Positions 1-7,668 are shown, counted from the stretch's first letter. The stretch is 64,000 nucleotides of DNA from Pelobacter sp. (GCA_030824515.1 JAVBXN010000052.1:1-64000); one strand, 5' to 3'. Numbers and translations are program-made. Notes: generated from the sequence alone by a model not told the origin.

Positions 1-14
1 CGTTGGAAAGAAAA

Positions 15-254
15 ATGAAGAATTCAGAAAAAGGCGATTACAAGGTCTGCTTTAGTGGGGCGACAATAACCAAAAGGGAATCCAATAAGGCTGGAGTGGC
101 TTTACTCTTTGGATTCATAGGAATCGTTGTAATTGGTCTTGCCTTTGAGATTCAGAACAAACTGGTGCTATTCGTAATTGCATTGATTTTTGTGTTCATT
201 GGATATTTCGGTATTGCCAATCGGCTCTTCAAAAATGACAGGAAACGACCATGA
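15..254 (+). CDS. Small two-helix membrane protein of unknown function
   Basis: I do not recognise this protein. The ATG at 15 is preceded by GGAAAG four bases upstream, which fits better than an in-frame TTG at position 3, so the product is about 79 residues. The N-terminal 25 residues are polar. Two hydrophobic stretches follow, roughly residues 28-45 and 48-65, and a short basic tail (K-N-D-R-K-R-P) ends the protein, so it probably sits in the inner membrane with both ends in the cytoplasm. It lies at the window edge, so any upstream operon partner is invisible. It converges on the yoeB toxin gene and nothing links the two functionally. Confidence 0.6.
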   Translation: MKNSEKGDYKVCFSGATITKRESNKAGVALLFGFIGIVVIGLAFEIQNKLVLFVIALIFVFIGYFGIANRLFKNDRKRP

Positions 255-265
255 TTTTATAAATT

Positions 266-520
266 CTAATAATGATCACGACACTGTGCAATCAAGAGAG
301 TATCACCTTCAACTGCATATACCAAGCGGTGGCAGCTATCAATCCTTCGAGACCAGAAACCGGCAAGCTGGTGCTTGAGCGGCTCGGGTTTACCGATACC
401 GGCAAACGGTTCACGCTGAATATCCCGAATAAGAATATTTATGCGCTTGAGCATTACCTTGTCGGTCGTCTGCCAGTAGAGGTAGTCTTCCCATGCTGCA
501 GTTGAGAACTTGATCATCAT
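266..520 (-). CDS. yoeB: YoeB-family toxin (ribosome-dependent mRNA endonuclease)
   Basis: This 84-residue protein has the length and sequence pattern of the Txe/YoeB toxins. It starts with the F-S-x-x-A-W-E-D-Y-x-Y-W block, has the central K-R-I-N-x-L-I-x-D-I segment and the G-K-P-E-P-L-K-H motif, and ends with the catalytic tail (S-R-R-I-D-x-x-H-R-L-V-Y and terminal C-R-D-H-Y). Members of this family bind the ribosomal A site and cut mRNA when freed from their antitoxin. Its start overlaps the last four bases of the upstream yefM gene, so the two are translationally coupled. All expected catalytic-region residues (E, R, H, Y) are present, so it appears intact. Confidence 0.92.
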   Translation of the reverse strand: MMIKFSTAAWEDYLYWQTTDKVMLKRINILIRDIQREPFAGIGKPEPLKHQLAGFWSRRIDSCHRLVYAVEGDTLLIAQCRDHY

Positions 521-768
521 TCCATCAGCTCTCTAACTTGACCGCCTCCCGCACGTAGCTCCTCGACCGAATCGAGCAGCCGCTTGGCCCCTTGCGGATT
601 CCGAAGCAAGTATGCGGTTTCTTCAAAGGCTTGGTAATCGTCAAGAGAAAGGATGACAACCGGCTTGCCACGCTGGCTGGTTACTACCACAGGATTATGG
701 TCATCATTGACTGATCGCATAACATCTGCCAAGTGCTGTCGTGTGTAAGAATATGTTAGTGCATTCAT
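517..768 (-). CDS. yefM: YefM-family antitoxin and autorepressor
   Basis: This is the partner of the YoeB-type toxin: an N-terminal Phd/YefM DNA-binding fold (M-N-A-L-T-Y-S-x-x-R-x-x-L, then V-V-V-T-S-Q-R-G-K-P-V-V-I-L-S) and a C-terminal toxin-binding tail rich in acidic residues. Two ATGs are possible, at 777 and 768. The one at 768 is preferred because a TAGGAG motif lies nine bases before it but abuts the earlier ATG, and because the family begins with this M-x-x-x-x-Y-S pattern. The protein would be 83 residues. It neutralises YoeB and, by analogy with E. coli YefM, represses its own promoter through the sites described at 792-814. Confidence 0.92.
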   Translation of the reverse strand: MNALTYSYTRQHLADVMRSVNDDHNPVVVTSQRGKPVVILSLDDYQAFEETAYLLRNPQGAKRLLDSVEELRAGGGQVRELME

Positions 769-791
769 AGCTATCATCTCCTACGCGAATT

Positions 792-814
792 AAGTATGTA
801 CATAACTTAGTACA
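792..814 (-). promoter_or_regulatory. YefM operator: two TGTACA-type palindromes 12 bp apart
   Basis: Upstream of yefM there is a long palindrome, AAGTATGTACATAACTT (792-808), with a perfect TGTACA core at 797-802. A second core, AGTACA, lies at 809-814. The two core centres are 12 bp apart. The E. coli yefM operator is known to hold a long and a short palindrome with TGTACA cores at this spacing, so autoregulation is well supported by sequence, though not proven here. Confidence 0.75.
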
Positions 815-889
815 ATGAAGTTCAAAAATCAAGAGTTGAAAAATGGAATGGGTTTTCCTGGGTGCGAGTAAGAGATAATTCTATTTCCA

Positions 890-1095
890 ATCGGGTAGCC
901 GGGGGTTTTTCTCCCCCAGCCCCCACACCACCCGGCATGCAGGTCCGCACCGGGCGGTTCGATAGAATTACCGGGCCGTAGCCGGGTAATGAAGCTTCAC
1001 CCACCGTTCTTTGACAGATAGTAACCCTTGTTCCTTCAGGCATTGGTTGGTCAAACCAGAGCGCACATGAACGATGGACCGATTCGTATTTATGC
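890..1095 (-). mobile_element. Degenerate 3' end of a group II intron
   Basis: Read on the minus strand, the segment holds the last part of an intron-encoded maturase (968 to about 1090). A GC-rich hairpin of domain V type follows at about 926-960, with arms around CCCGG/CCGGG and a small internal TGCG/TGCA stem. After it comes a G-rich/C-rich hairpin (about 899-918) that would be domain VI, and an end near 890 at ...CTACCCGAT. The order maturase C-terminus, domain V, domain VI is that of bacterial group II introns. Everything upstream of the last 40 codons of the maturase is missing, so the element cannot be mobile by itself. Boundaries are approximate. Confidence 0.7.
968..1090 (-). pseudogene. 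C-terminal fragment of a group II intron reverse transcriptase/maturase
   Basis: The last ~40 codons read S-I-V-H-V-R-S-G-L-T-N-Q, then C-L-K-E-Q-G-L-L-S-V-K, then W-V-K-L-H-Y-P-A-T-A-R and a TAA stop. The G-L-T-N-x-x-L-x-x-Q-G-L-x-S-V-K ... W-V-K-x-H-Y-P-A-T-A-R pattern is the typical C-terminus of LtrA-like intron-encoded proteins. No reverse-transcriptase core (Y-A-D-D) or maturase domain is present upstream; the frame simply runs into the promoter-side DNA of the GntR gene. It is a truncated relic and not expected to make a working protein. Confidence 0.7.
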
Positions 1096-1136
1096 AGGCT
1101 GCAGATGGTTGCAAAGCTGACAAGGATATAGTAGAT

Positions 1137-1167
1137 AAAGGGGTGCTCTTTTGGGACACCCCTTTTT
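1137..1167 (+). terminator. Intrinsic terminator-like hairpin just before the GntR gene
   Basis: A nine-base stem, AAAGGGGTG and CACCCCTTT, flanks an 11-base loop, and the 3' arm runs into a five-T tract on the plus strand. On the minus strand the hairpin also ends in a short T run. It sits only 12 bases before the GntR start codon. Confidence 0.7.
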
Positions 1168-1179
1168 GATTGGATACCC

Positions 1180-1899
1180 ATGAAATTTCAGCCGATAAAA
1201 CCGAAAAAAGTTTCCAGCCAGATTGCCGACCAGATCCGTTCCTCGATTCTGGCCGGTGAATTTTCACCCGGCGACAAACTTCCCCCGGAGCGCGAACTGG
1301 CGGAGATGTTCGGCGTATCGCGCCCTTCGGTGCGCGAGGCGCTGAATTTACTGGCTTCCTCCGGCCTGGTAATGTCCTACCAAGGGGGCGGCACGGTTGT
1401 GATGTCGCTGGTGGAGACCACGGCTGCAAACCCGCTCAGCGAGTTGATCCGTGTCCAACAGGACCGGGCGCTGGATGTGATCGAGGTGCGTAAATGCATG
1501 GAATCGTGGACCGCCTACTATGCGGCCCAGCGGGCGTTGCCGGAAGATATCAGGCGCATGGAGGAGATCATAACCGCCATGGAGCGCAACCTGAACGGGC
1601 TGCAACCGTCCGAGGACCTGGACGCGAACCTGCATATAGTTATCGCCAGGGCAACCCATAACATCGTCTGGCTGCACCTGATGCAGAGCCTGTTCGACGC
1701 GATGAAAGAATTTCAACAGGGGGTCTGGCGCGCTGTCTATCTGACCAGCGAGGATCACCACCTGCTGTACCGGCATCACCTGGGCATCTTCGAGGCGATC
1801 CGCGACAAAAAGGCCGAAGCGGCGCGCGAGGCGATGATGGAGCACCTGACTTTTGCCGAGCAGCGCAGCACCGCCTACGTTTCAAAGAACCATCCCTGA
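1180..1899 (+). CDS. FadR-subfamily GntR transcriptional regulator
   Basis: The 239-residue protein has an N-terminal winged helix (about residues 8-75, with P-P-E-R-E-L-A-E-M-F-G-V-S-R-P-S-V-R-E-A as the recognition region). A helical FCD effector domain follows (about 90-230). FCD regulators such as LldR, PdhR and FadR sense organic acids or acyl-CoAs, often with a metal bound by His residues; candidate ligands here include H-I-V-I-A-R, D-D-H-H-L-L-Y and H-L-G-I-F. The effector cannot be told from sequence. The ATG at 1180 is the only start that keeps the whole DNA-binding domain, and its ribosome-binding site is weak. The gene stands apart from rfbC by 31 bases, so the two might be co-transcribed. 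Confidence 0.88.
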   Translation: MKFQPIKPKKVSSQIADQIRSSILAGEFSPGDKLPPERELAEMFGVSRPSVREALNLLASSGLVMSYQGGGTVVMSLVETTAANPLSELIRVQQDRALDVIEVRKCMESWTAYYAAQRALPEDIRRMEEIITAMERNLNGLQPSEDLDANLHIVIARATHNIVWLHLMQSLFDAMKEFQQGVWRAVYLTSEDHHLLYRHHLGIFEAIRDKKAEAAREAMMEHLTFAEQRSTAYVSKNHP

Positions 1900-1930
1900 G
1901 TTCACTATTACAAACCTGATGGAGAAATGA

Positions 1931-2476
1931 ATGCAGATCGTTCCAACAACAATCCCCGATGTACTTATTATTGAACCCAGGGTTTTCGGCGATGAGCGCG
2001 GTTTCTTTTTTGAAAGCTTCAACCAGCTTACCTGGCAAAAGCTGACCGGACTGGATTCACAGTTCGTGCAGCACAACCACTCCCGCTCGGCCGGCGGTGT
2101 GCTGCGCGGGCTGCATTACCAGATCCGCCAGCCCCAGGGCAAACTGGTGCGGGTCGTGTCCGGTGAGGTCTTCGATGTGGCCGTGGATATCCGCAGGAGT
2201 TCGGCCACCTTCGGCCAGTGGTTCGGAACACTGCTTTCGGCTGAAAACAAGCGCCAGATGTGGGTGCCGTCAGGCTTCGCCCATGGTTTCTGCGTCACCT
2301 CGGAGGTCGCCGAATTTCTTTACCTGACCACCGACTACTGGGCGCCGGAGCATGAGCGTTGCATCGCCTGGAACGATCCGGACCTGAACATAGCCTGGCC
2401 TCTCACAACCGCCCCGAATGTATCAGCCAAGGATCGTGAAGGTTCAGCATTCAAGGATGCCGACCTGTTCCCATGA
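1931..2476 (+). CDS. rfbC: dTDP-4-dehydrorhamnose 3,5-epimerase
   Basis: This cupin enzyme epimerises dTDP-4-keto-6-deoxyglucose at C3 and C5 on the way to dTDP-L-rhamnose. The 181-residue length matches the family. Diagnostic motifs are F-G-D-E-R-G-F-F-F-E-S-F near residue 20, Q-H-N-H-S-R-S near 50, the catalytic-region G-V-L-R-G-L-H-Y-Q near 60, and W-V-P-S-G-F-A-H-G-F near 118. The usual sugar pathway partners (rfbA, rfbB, rfbD) are not in the window, so this is an isolated copy. It ends in an ATGA overlap with the following MFS gene, which suggests coupled translation. GGAGA lies seven bases before the start. Confidence 0.93.
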   Translation: MQIVPTTIPDVLIIEPRVFGDERGFFFESFNQLTWQKLTGLDSQFVQHNHSRSAGGVLRGLHYQIRQPQGKLVRVVSGEVFDVAVDIRRSSATFGQWFGTLLSAENKRQMWVPSGFAHGFCVTSEVAEFLYLTTDYWAPEHERCIAWNDPDLNIAWPLTTAPNVSAKDREGSAFKDADLFP

Positions 2477-3720
2477 TCCGCTCCAATTCACGCTGGCTGT
2501 TCCTGCTCTGCTGTTGCCAGCTGTTCATCATGCTGGTATTCATCAACTATTCCGCGATACTCCCCATTCTGCGCCAGGAATGGGGCATGAACAACACCCA
2601 GGCCGGCATGATCTTTTCGGTCTACCAGCTCGGCTACATCGCTTCCGGCGTCCTTCTTAGCACCCTCACCGACCGCATCAACACCAAGCACATCTTCATC
2701 TCGGCCGCTTTCTGTTCCGCCGCAGGAAATCTGCTGTTCGCGCTGTACGCCAATGACTTCACCAGCGGCATGCTGTTCCGGGCACTGACCGGAATCGGCA
2801 TGGGCGGCACCTACATGCCCGGCCTGAAACTGGTGGCTGAGCGATTCGACCCAGTCCGCCGCGGCCGGGCGATCGGAATTTACGTGGGTTCCCTGGTCCT
2901 GGGAGGATCCCTGTCCCTGGCCGTGACCGGCTGGCTGACCGGACTGTACGGCTGGAGAATCGCCTTCATGGCCTGTTCGGCCGGTGTGGCCATTGGCGCA
3001 CTGCTCTCGTTTCCGTTGTTCAGCGGCTACCGCCCTTCACCTCGTAACCACAGCGAGGCCGGCTACTCCGGCGAAGTAATCAGAAACCGCCCGGCGCTGT
3101 TGATGATTCTGGGTTACGCCGCCCACATGTGGGAGATGTACGGCATGCGCAGCTGGTTGGCGCCCTTCTTTTCGGCGGCCCTGATCGGCTGGGGCATGGA
3201 GGCGACCGCCGCAACCGGTTTCGCATCGACCATAGCAGCGCTACTGATCGGAATCGGCGCGTTTTCAACCGCGATCACCGGCACCCTTTCAGACCGTTTC
3301 GGCCGCACCGCCACCATCACGCTGGTGATGTTCTCAAGCGCCGCGCTTTCATTCACCTTCGGCTGGCTGATAAACACCAACCTCTGGCTGACACTCTTGA
3401 TCGGAACCGCCTACGGCTACCTGATCGTAGCCGAATCACCGGTATTTTCGACAGGTCTGACCGAGCTGGTCGCGCCGGGTTACCTGGGCGCGGCGATGGG
3501 GATGCAATCGTTGATCGGTTATTCGATGGGCATGATTTCGCCAACCGTGTTCGGCTGGGCTCTGGACACATTTCGCGGCTGGCAGCCGTTTCCGGGTATC
3601 AACGGCGAATGGGGCATTGCCTTTGCCACGGTCGGGATCGGCGGCCTGGCCGGACCGCTGTTCATGTGGCTGCTGCGAAGATCGCCGGAGAGTACAAAAA
3701 TGGCGGGCGGCAATCGCTAA
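2473..3720 (+). CDS. Major facilitator superfamily transporter
   Basis: The 415-residue protein is strongly hydrophobic throughout and folds plausibly into 12 membrane helices. It shows MFS signatures: a loop 2-3 motif in L-T-D-R-I-N-T-K-H, the G-R-A-I-G-I-Y-V-G segment in helix 4, and the repeat of the loop motif in the second half, L-S-D-R-F-G-R-T. It probably works as a proton-coupled carrier in the inner membrane. Its substrate is not evident. Translation starts inside the rfbC stop codon (ATGA), but the epimerase link does not by itself prove a sugar substrate. A palindromic repeat element follows the gene. Confidence 0.85.
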   Translation: MIRSNSRWLFLLCCCQLFIMLVFINYSAILPILRQEWGMNNTQAGMIFSVYQLGYIASGVLLSTLTDRINTKHIFISAAFCSAAGNLLFALYANDFTSGMLFRALTGIGMGGTYMPGLKLVAERFDPVRRGRAIGIYVGSLVLGGSLSLAVTGWLTGLYGWRIAFMACSAGVAIGALLSFPLFSGYRPSPRNHSEAGYSGEVIRNRPALLMILGYAAHMWEMYGMRSWLAPFFSAALIGWGMEATAATGFASTIAALLIGIGAFSTAITGTLSDRFGRTATITLVMFSSAALSFTFGWLINTNLWLTLLIGTAYGYLIVAESPVFSTGLTELVAPGYLGAAMGMQSLIGYSMGMISPTVFGWALDTFRGWQPFPGINGEWGIAFATVGIGGLAGPLFMWLLRRSPESTKMAGGNR

Positions 3721-3747
3721 TGGCAAGCATAATCTAAAACGGCATTC

Positions 3748-3878
3748 AACCGCCGAGAAAAACGGATGCACGCCGATAAAACCTGGATTCATCAAAAAGT
3801 TAATCACCTTATGGGTTTAACCCGTATTTTGTTCAAGGTTTTGATTTCTCGGCGTGTATCTGCGTTCATCGGCGGTTA
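3748..3878. repeat. Palindromic intergenic repeat with two ~35-base inverted arms
   Basis: The left arm begins AACCGCCGAGAAAAACG (3748-3783) and the right arm (3842-3878) reads, on the opposite strand, AACCGCCGATGAACGCAG. Both continue into a shared CACGCCGA-AA core. The arms match over most of 35 positions and are separated by about 58 bases of unrelated AT-rich DNA. The layout resembles REP/MITE-type non-coding repeats. No open reading frame lies inside. The 5' side follows the MFS stop and the 3' side leads into the DJ-1/HD-GYP gene's promoter region. Confidence 0.65.
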
Positions 3879-3956
3879 ACTTATTTTTAGTTAATAGCTT
3901 GATTTTTTAATGTATTCCGTTAATATCTCCGTATCCTGACTTAACTGGAGGAAAAC

Positions 3957-5117
3957 ATGTCAAAGGTTCTGATCCCGTTAGCGGACGGTTTTGAAGAAAT
4001 CGAAGCGTTGGCGGTTGTGGACATATTGAGGAGGGCCGAGATCGAAGTTGTCCTGGCCGGACTCCATGAAGGGGCGGTCAGGAGCGCGCGCAATATCAAC
4101 ATCATCCCCGATGCCACGCTGGATTCGATCAATGCGGCCGCATTCGACATGATCGTCCTGCCCGGCGGGCAGCCCGGCACGGACAACCTCAACTCGGACC
4201 CCCGCATCCATGAACTTCTCAAGGAATTTGACGCAAGGGAAAAACTGATCGGCGCCATCTGCGCCGCGCCAATCATCCTCGCCTCTGCCGGCCTGCTTGC
4301 CGGTAAACATGCGACATCATATCCCAGCTATGTCGACAGACTTGAGGGAGCCTGCTACGAAGACCGGCAGGTGGTTTGCGACGACAGAATAATCACCAGC
4401 CAGGGGGCCGGCACCGCCATCAGTTTCGGGCTTGAAATCGTCGGAAGATTGGTGGACCGTAAAAAAGCGGCGGAAGTTGCCGCGGCGATGCTGGTTCATG
4501 ACCAGAGCCACGCCGTCTGGAACCATCGGCTGTTCAACAGCACTATCCAGGCGCTGGTCGGCGCTTTGGAGATGAAAGACACCTATACCCAGGGACATGC
4601 CAAACGGGTAACCGAGTTTTCTCTCTGTATCGGCTCAAAACTCAACCTGCCCGAAGACGAATTGCGCGATCTCTACCTGGGCGCGGTGCTGCACGACATC
4701 GGCAAGATCGGCACCAACGAGGACGTACTCAACAAGCCTGACAGCTTGAGCCGCCACGAAGAGACCCTGGTCCGCGAGCACCCGCTCAAGGGCACGCTGT
4801 TCATTGTAGGCATCGAGAACCTGAGTCATATCGTGCCGACCATCCTCCATCACCACGAACGTTGGGACGGAAGCGGCTACCCCGGGCGTCTCAAGGGGGA
4901 ACAGATACCGCTGCATGCCCGCATTGTCAGCGTCACCGATGCGTTTGACGCGATGATCTCGAACCGTTCATACCGTGACGGACTGGAAAAGGATATCGCC
5001 ATCCGTGAACTTCAAAAGCAGAAAGGCACCCAGTTTGATCCGTTCATCGTGGATGTCTTCATCGAATGCCTGAACGATTCGCCTTTTGAAATGAAGGACT
5101 TCAGTTACTACTTTTAA
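3957..5117 (+). CDS. DJ-1/PfpI-domain protein fused to an HD-GYP domain
   Basis: Residues 1-180 are a DJ-1/PfpI/YajL-type domain: the conserved glutamate region A-D-G-F-E-E-I-E (E16), the P-G-G-Q-P-G-T loop near 69, and the nucleophile elbow G-A-I-C-A-A-P with C102. Residues 195-386 are an HD-GYP domain with H-D at 246-247 (L-H-D-I-G-K), the H-H-H-E-R-W-D cluster at 298-304 and the G-Y-P signature at 307-309. HD-GYP enzymes hydrolyse cyclic di-GMP, while DJ-1 domains act in protein/carbonyl damage repair or redox sensing. Both active sites look complete. The start ATG follows GGAGG. An HD-GYP is usually attached to REC or PAS sensors, so a DJ-1 input domain is unusual. Confidence 0.88.
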   Translation: MSKVLIPLADGFEEIEALAVVDILRRAEIEVVLAGLHEGAVRSARNINIIPDATLDSINAAAFDMIVLPGGQPGTDNLNSDPRIHELLKEFDAREKLIGAICAAPIILASAGLLAGKHATSYPSYVDRLEGACYEDRQVVCDDRIITSQGAGTAISFGLEIVGRLVDRKKAAEVAAAMLVHDQSHAVWNHRLFNSTIQALVGALEMKDTYTQGHAKRVTEFSLCIGSKLNLPEDELRDLYLGAVLHDIGKIGTNEDVLNKPDSLSRHEETLVREHPLKGTLFIVGIENLSHIVPTILHHHERWDGSGYPGRLKGEQIPLHARIVSVTDAFDAMISNRSYRDGLEKDIAIRELQKQKGTQFDPFIVDVFIECLNDSPFEMKDFSYYF

Positions 5118-5126
5118 GTTAAAGCG

Positions 5127-5966
5127 CTATGCAGGGTTTGTGTAGATGGTACGTCGAACCAGGTAGGAAATCAGGAAGAGGGTCAGGTTTACCACTACAA
5201 TCGTGGCGCTGGCCGGCAGGTTGGTCAGGATTGAAATAATGATGCCGATTATCACCGAACCGCACCCCTGAATAGCCGCAAGCACGATACACACCCTGAA
5301 TCCGCGGGCCAGCTGCAGGGCAGAGGCCGCCGGCACTATCAGCATCGAAGAGATCAGCATGATTCCGACCAGCTTCATTGCCAGCACCACCGAAAGCGCA
5401 GTCAAAAGGACCAGGACGGAGTTGATGAAAGAGGTGCGGATGCCGGACACCTTTGCCAGCTCCTCGCTGAATGCAATTGCAAACAGCTCCTGGTAATACA
5501 GCGTCAAAAGCAGCAGCACCCCCACGCACAACAGGGCCGCAATCATTACCTCTTCCCGGCTGATGGATAGAATGTTGCCGAACAGGTAGCTGAGCAGGTC
5601 AACATTGTAGCCCCCACCAACACTGGCCAGTATTATACCCACTGATATACCGAGCGCTGAAACGATGCCGATGGCAGCATCTCCACTCAGGCGGTTTTTT
5701 TCGGTCAGTTTCAGAATGCCGAGCGATGCCAGCAGAACCACCGGCATCGAAACCAGCAGAGACATGGCCGAATACAGCTTGAGAGCCAGCGCGATCGCGG
5801 TGCTGCCGAAGGTTACATGCGCCAGGCCGTCACCGATCAGCGACATGCGCCGCAGCACCAGGAACACGCCCAGCACGGAACAGAGCAGCGCGATCAGCGT
5901 ACCGGCCAGGAGTGCGCGCTGAATGAAGCCGTATGACAGGATTTCAAGCAGGTTCATGTTATTCAT
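5127..5966 (-). CDS. znuB: Zinc/manganese ABC transporter permease
   Basis: The protein is an ABC-3 family membrane subunit of about 279 residues with eight or nine predicted helices. It carries the family's G-D-G-L-A-H-V-T-F-G near residue 50 and the G-D-A-A-I-G-I-V motif near 100. I start it at 5966, where the ATG overlaps the last base of the znuC stop (TGATG), rather than at an in-frame codon five residues upstream inside znuC. It forms the channel of a high-affinity metal importer with the adjacent ATPase and binding protein. Its stop lies nine bases from that of the convergent DJ-1/HD-GYP gene. Confidence 0.9.
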   Translation of the reverse strand: MNNMNLLEILSYGFIQRALLAGTLIALLCSVLGVFLVLRRMSLIGDGLAHVTFGSTAIALALKLYSAMSLLVSMPVVLLASLGILKLTEKNRLSGDAAIGIVSALGISVGIILASVGGGYNVDLLSYLFGNILSISREEVMIAALLCVGVLLLLTLYYQELFAIAFSEELAKVSGIRTSFINSVLVLLTALSVVLAMKLVGIMLISSMLIVPAASALQLARGFRVCIVLAAIQGCGSVIIGIIISILTNLPASATIVVVNLTLFLISYLVRRTIYTNPA

Positions 5967-6718
5967 CAGTGTCTGTGGCACATCAGGTGCTGGGAATGTT
6001 CCCCGAACATGGACGACATCTCCGGGGAATGACAGAATTCTTCGAAGCTTCCGTAAAACAGTATCTTCTTGTCCAGGTAGAGCATCTTTGAAGCATGCTG
6101 TCCAATGGCCCCGCTGTCATGGGTGACCAGCATCACTGTCACGCCGCGGGTACGGTTGAGAGTGCCGATCATCGTGTAGAATCGTTCGCGGGTTTCAGGG
6201 TCAAGCGCGGCGGTCGGTTCGTCCAGAACCAGCAATTCCGGGTTGTTGACGATCGCCCTGGCCAACAGAACCCTCTGCAGCTGGCCGCCGGACAGTTCAC
6301 CAATCAGTTTAAGCCTGAGATCGTATATACCCAATTCTTCAAGGGTATCATCTATCTTTATGCGGTCATTATTATTCAGGCTCTTGGGAAAGCGCTTCAG
6401 CGACAGCAGCCCCAGACCGACCGTTTCATGCACGGTCGCGGGGAAAACCGGGTTGACCAGGTGCAGGCTTTGCGGCAGATAGCCCACCCGCCGCCAATCA
6501 CGAAACCCGGCCAGCGGACTTCCGAACAGCGCTGCTCCACCGGAGCTGATATCGACCAGACCCAGCAGCGCCTTGACCAGCGTGCTCTTGCCGGAACCGT
6601 TCGGGCCGACTATACCGACATAGTCGCCACGCTGGACCCGGAAGCTGATATCCTCCAGCACCCGCCCCTCGCGGTAGCAACAGGCCAGTTGTTCGGTTCT
6701 GACTATTTCGTCGTGCAT
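5966..6718 (-). CDS. znuC: Zinc/manganese ABC transporter ATP-binding protein
   Basis: This is a 250-residue ABC ATPase. It has Walker A G-P-N-G-S-G-K-S-T near residue 38, a Q-loop in Y-L-P-Q-S, the signature L-S-G-G-Q-L-Q-R, Walker B L-L-V-L-D-E-P-T and the switch histidine in V-T-H-D. The C-terminus ends in a His-rich tail (H-S-Q-H-L-M-C-H-R-H), a feature seen in some zinc importers. It would power uptake of zinc or manganese across the inner membrane. It overlaps znuA by 16 bases and touches znuB, so the three genes form one operon. Confidence 0.92.
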   Translation of the reverse strand: MHDEIVRTEQLACCYREGRVLEDISFRVQRGDYVGIVGPNGSGKSTLVKALLGLVDISSGGAALFGSPLAGFRDWRRVGYLPQSLHLVNPVFPATVHETVGLGLLSLKRFPKSLNNNDRIKIDDTLEELGIYDLRLKLIGELSGGQLQRVLLARAIVNNPELLVLDEPTAALDPETRERFYTMIGTLNRTRGVTVMLVTHDSGAIGQHASKMLYLDKKILFYGSFEEFCHSPEMSSMFGEHSQHLMCHRH

Positions 6719-7668
6719 CCGAGGCCTTTCCGCAAGCGTTCCAGGTTGCGCTCCATCAGATCAAAAAACGATGTTCCCTTTGTCAGCTCGTCGCGCGAAA
6801 GATTATGGGCGCCGTGCAGCATCAGCACTCCGACTCCGGCTTCTTTTGCCAGCGTCTCGGTCAACCGTGGTGATAAAAGCTCTTCCGCAAACAGATAACG
6901 TGCGCCGCTCGACCGTATCTCGCCCACCAGCGCCACCATCCGCGAAGCAGAAGGCTCCGAATCGGAAGAGACACCGCTCAGCGCATGATACTCCAGATTA
7001 TAGCGATTGGCCAGATAGCCGAAGGTATAGTGACCGCCGTGCAACAGTTTTCTGGTTGTGCAGTTCGCCAGGGAATCCCGGTAGCTTTGATCGAGACTCG
7101 CCAATTTTGATTTCAAAATCTCCGCATTGCTCCGGTAAAAACCGGCATTGGCGGAATCCGCGGCAACAAATCCATCGAGGATCGTATCAACCATGATGGC
7201 GGCATTGGCAAAATCCAGCCAGATATGGGGATCCTGGCCCTTATGGCCATGTTGATCATGTCCCTTTTCCCGGTTGTGGTCTCCCTGACCGGAGGAAACG
7301 GCCGCACGATACCGGACCCGCTGCCCGGCGTTGACAACCTTGAGCCCTTTGTTGTCCACTCCTCTGACCACGGTTTCCGCCCACGGCTCCATATAAGGGT
7401 TGGTATAGATGAACAGGCCGGCCCGGTTGATCCTGATCATGTCCTCCGGCTTGGGCTCGAAGGTGTGCGGCTCGACGCCCGGCGGCAGGAGCATGGTCAC
7501 CTGGGCCTTCTCACCGGCGATCGACCTGGCAAAATCATACAGTGGAAACAGGGTGGTAACCACCTGCAAACCTGCAGCCGGTTTCCGCTCGGTTTTCTGG
7601 CAGCCCCAGAGCGTGAACATGCCCAGGCTGAAGATTGTCAGTGTAAAAATCAGATTCCTGATTCGCAA
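6703..7668 (-). CDS. znuA: Zinc/manganese-binding lipoprotein of an ABC importer
   Basis: This cluster A-I solute-binding protein has a lipoprotein signal (L-W-G-C, acylated C23). Metal-ligand positions are H68 in P-P-G-V-E-P-H-T-F, H148 in D-P-H-I-W, a histidine in L-L-H-G-G-H-Y-T-F, and an acidic residue in the L-F-A-E-E segment. A His/Asp-rich loop at about 130-148 (H131, H137, H140, H142) is typical of zinc- rather than manganese-specific members. The start is a TTG at 7668 preceded by AGAGG seven bases upstream; no ATG nearby keeps the signal peptide. It is first in the znuACB operon. No clear Zur site was recognised upstream. Confidence 0.9.
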   Translation of the reverse strand: MRIRNLIFTLTIFSLGMFTLWGCQKTERKPAAGLQVVTTLFPLYDFARSIAGEKAQVTMLLPPGVEPHTFEPKPEDMIRINRAGLFIYTNPYMEPWAETVVRGVDNKGLKVVNAGQRVRYRAAVSSGQGDHNREKGHDQHGHKGQDPHIWLDFANAAIMVDTILDGFVAADSANAGFYRSNAEILKSKLASLDQSYRDSLANCTTRKLLHGGHYTFGYLANRYNLEYHALSGVSSDSEPSASRMVALVGEIRSSGARYLFAEELLSPRLTETLAKEAGVGVLMLHGAHNLSRDELTKGTSFFDLMERNLERLRKGLGCTTK

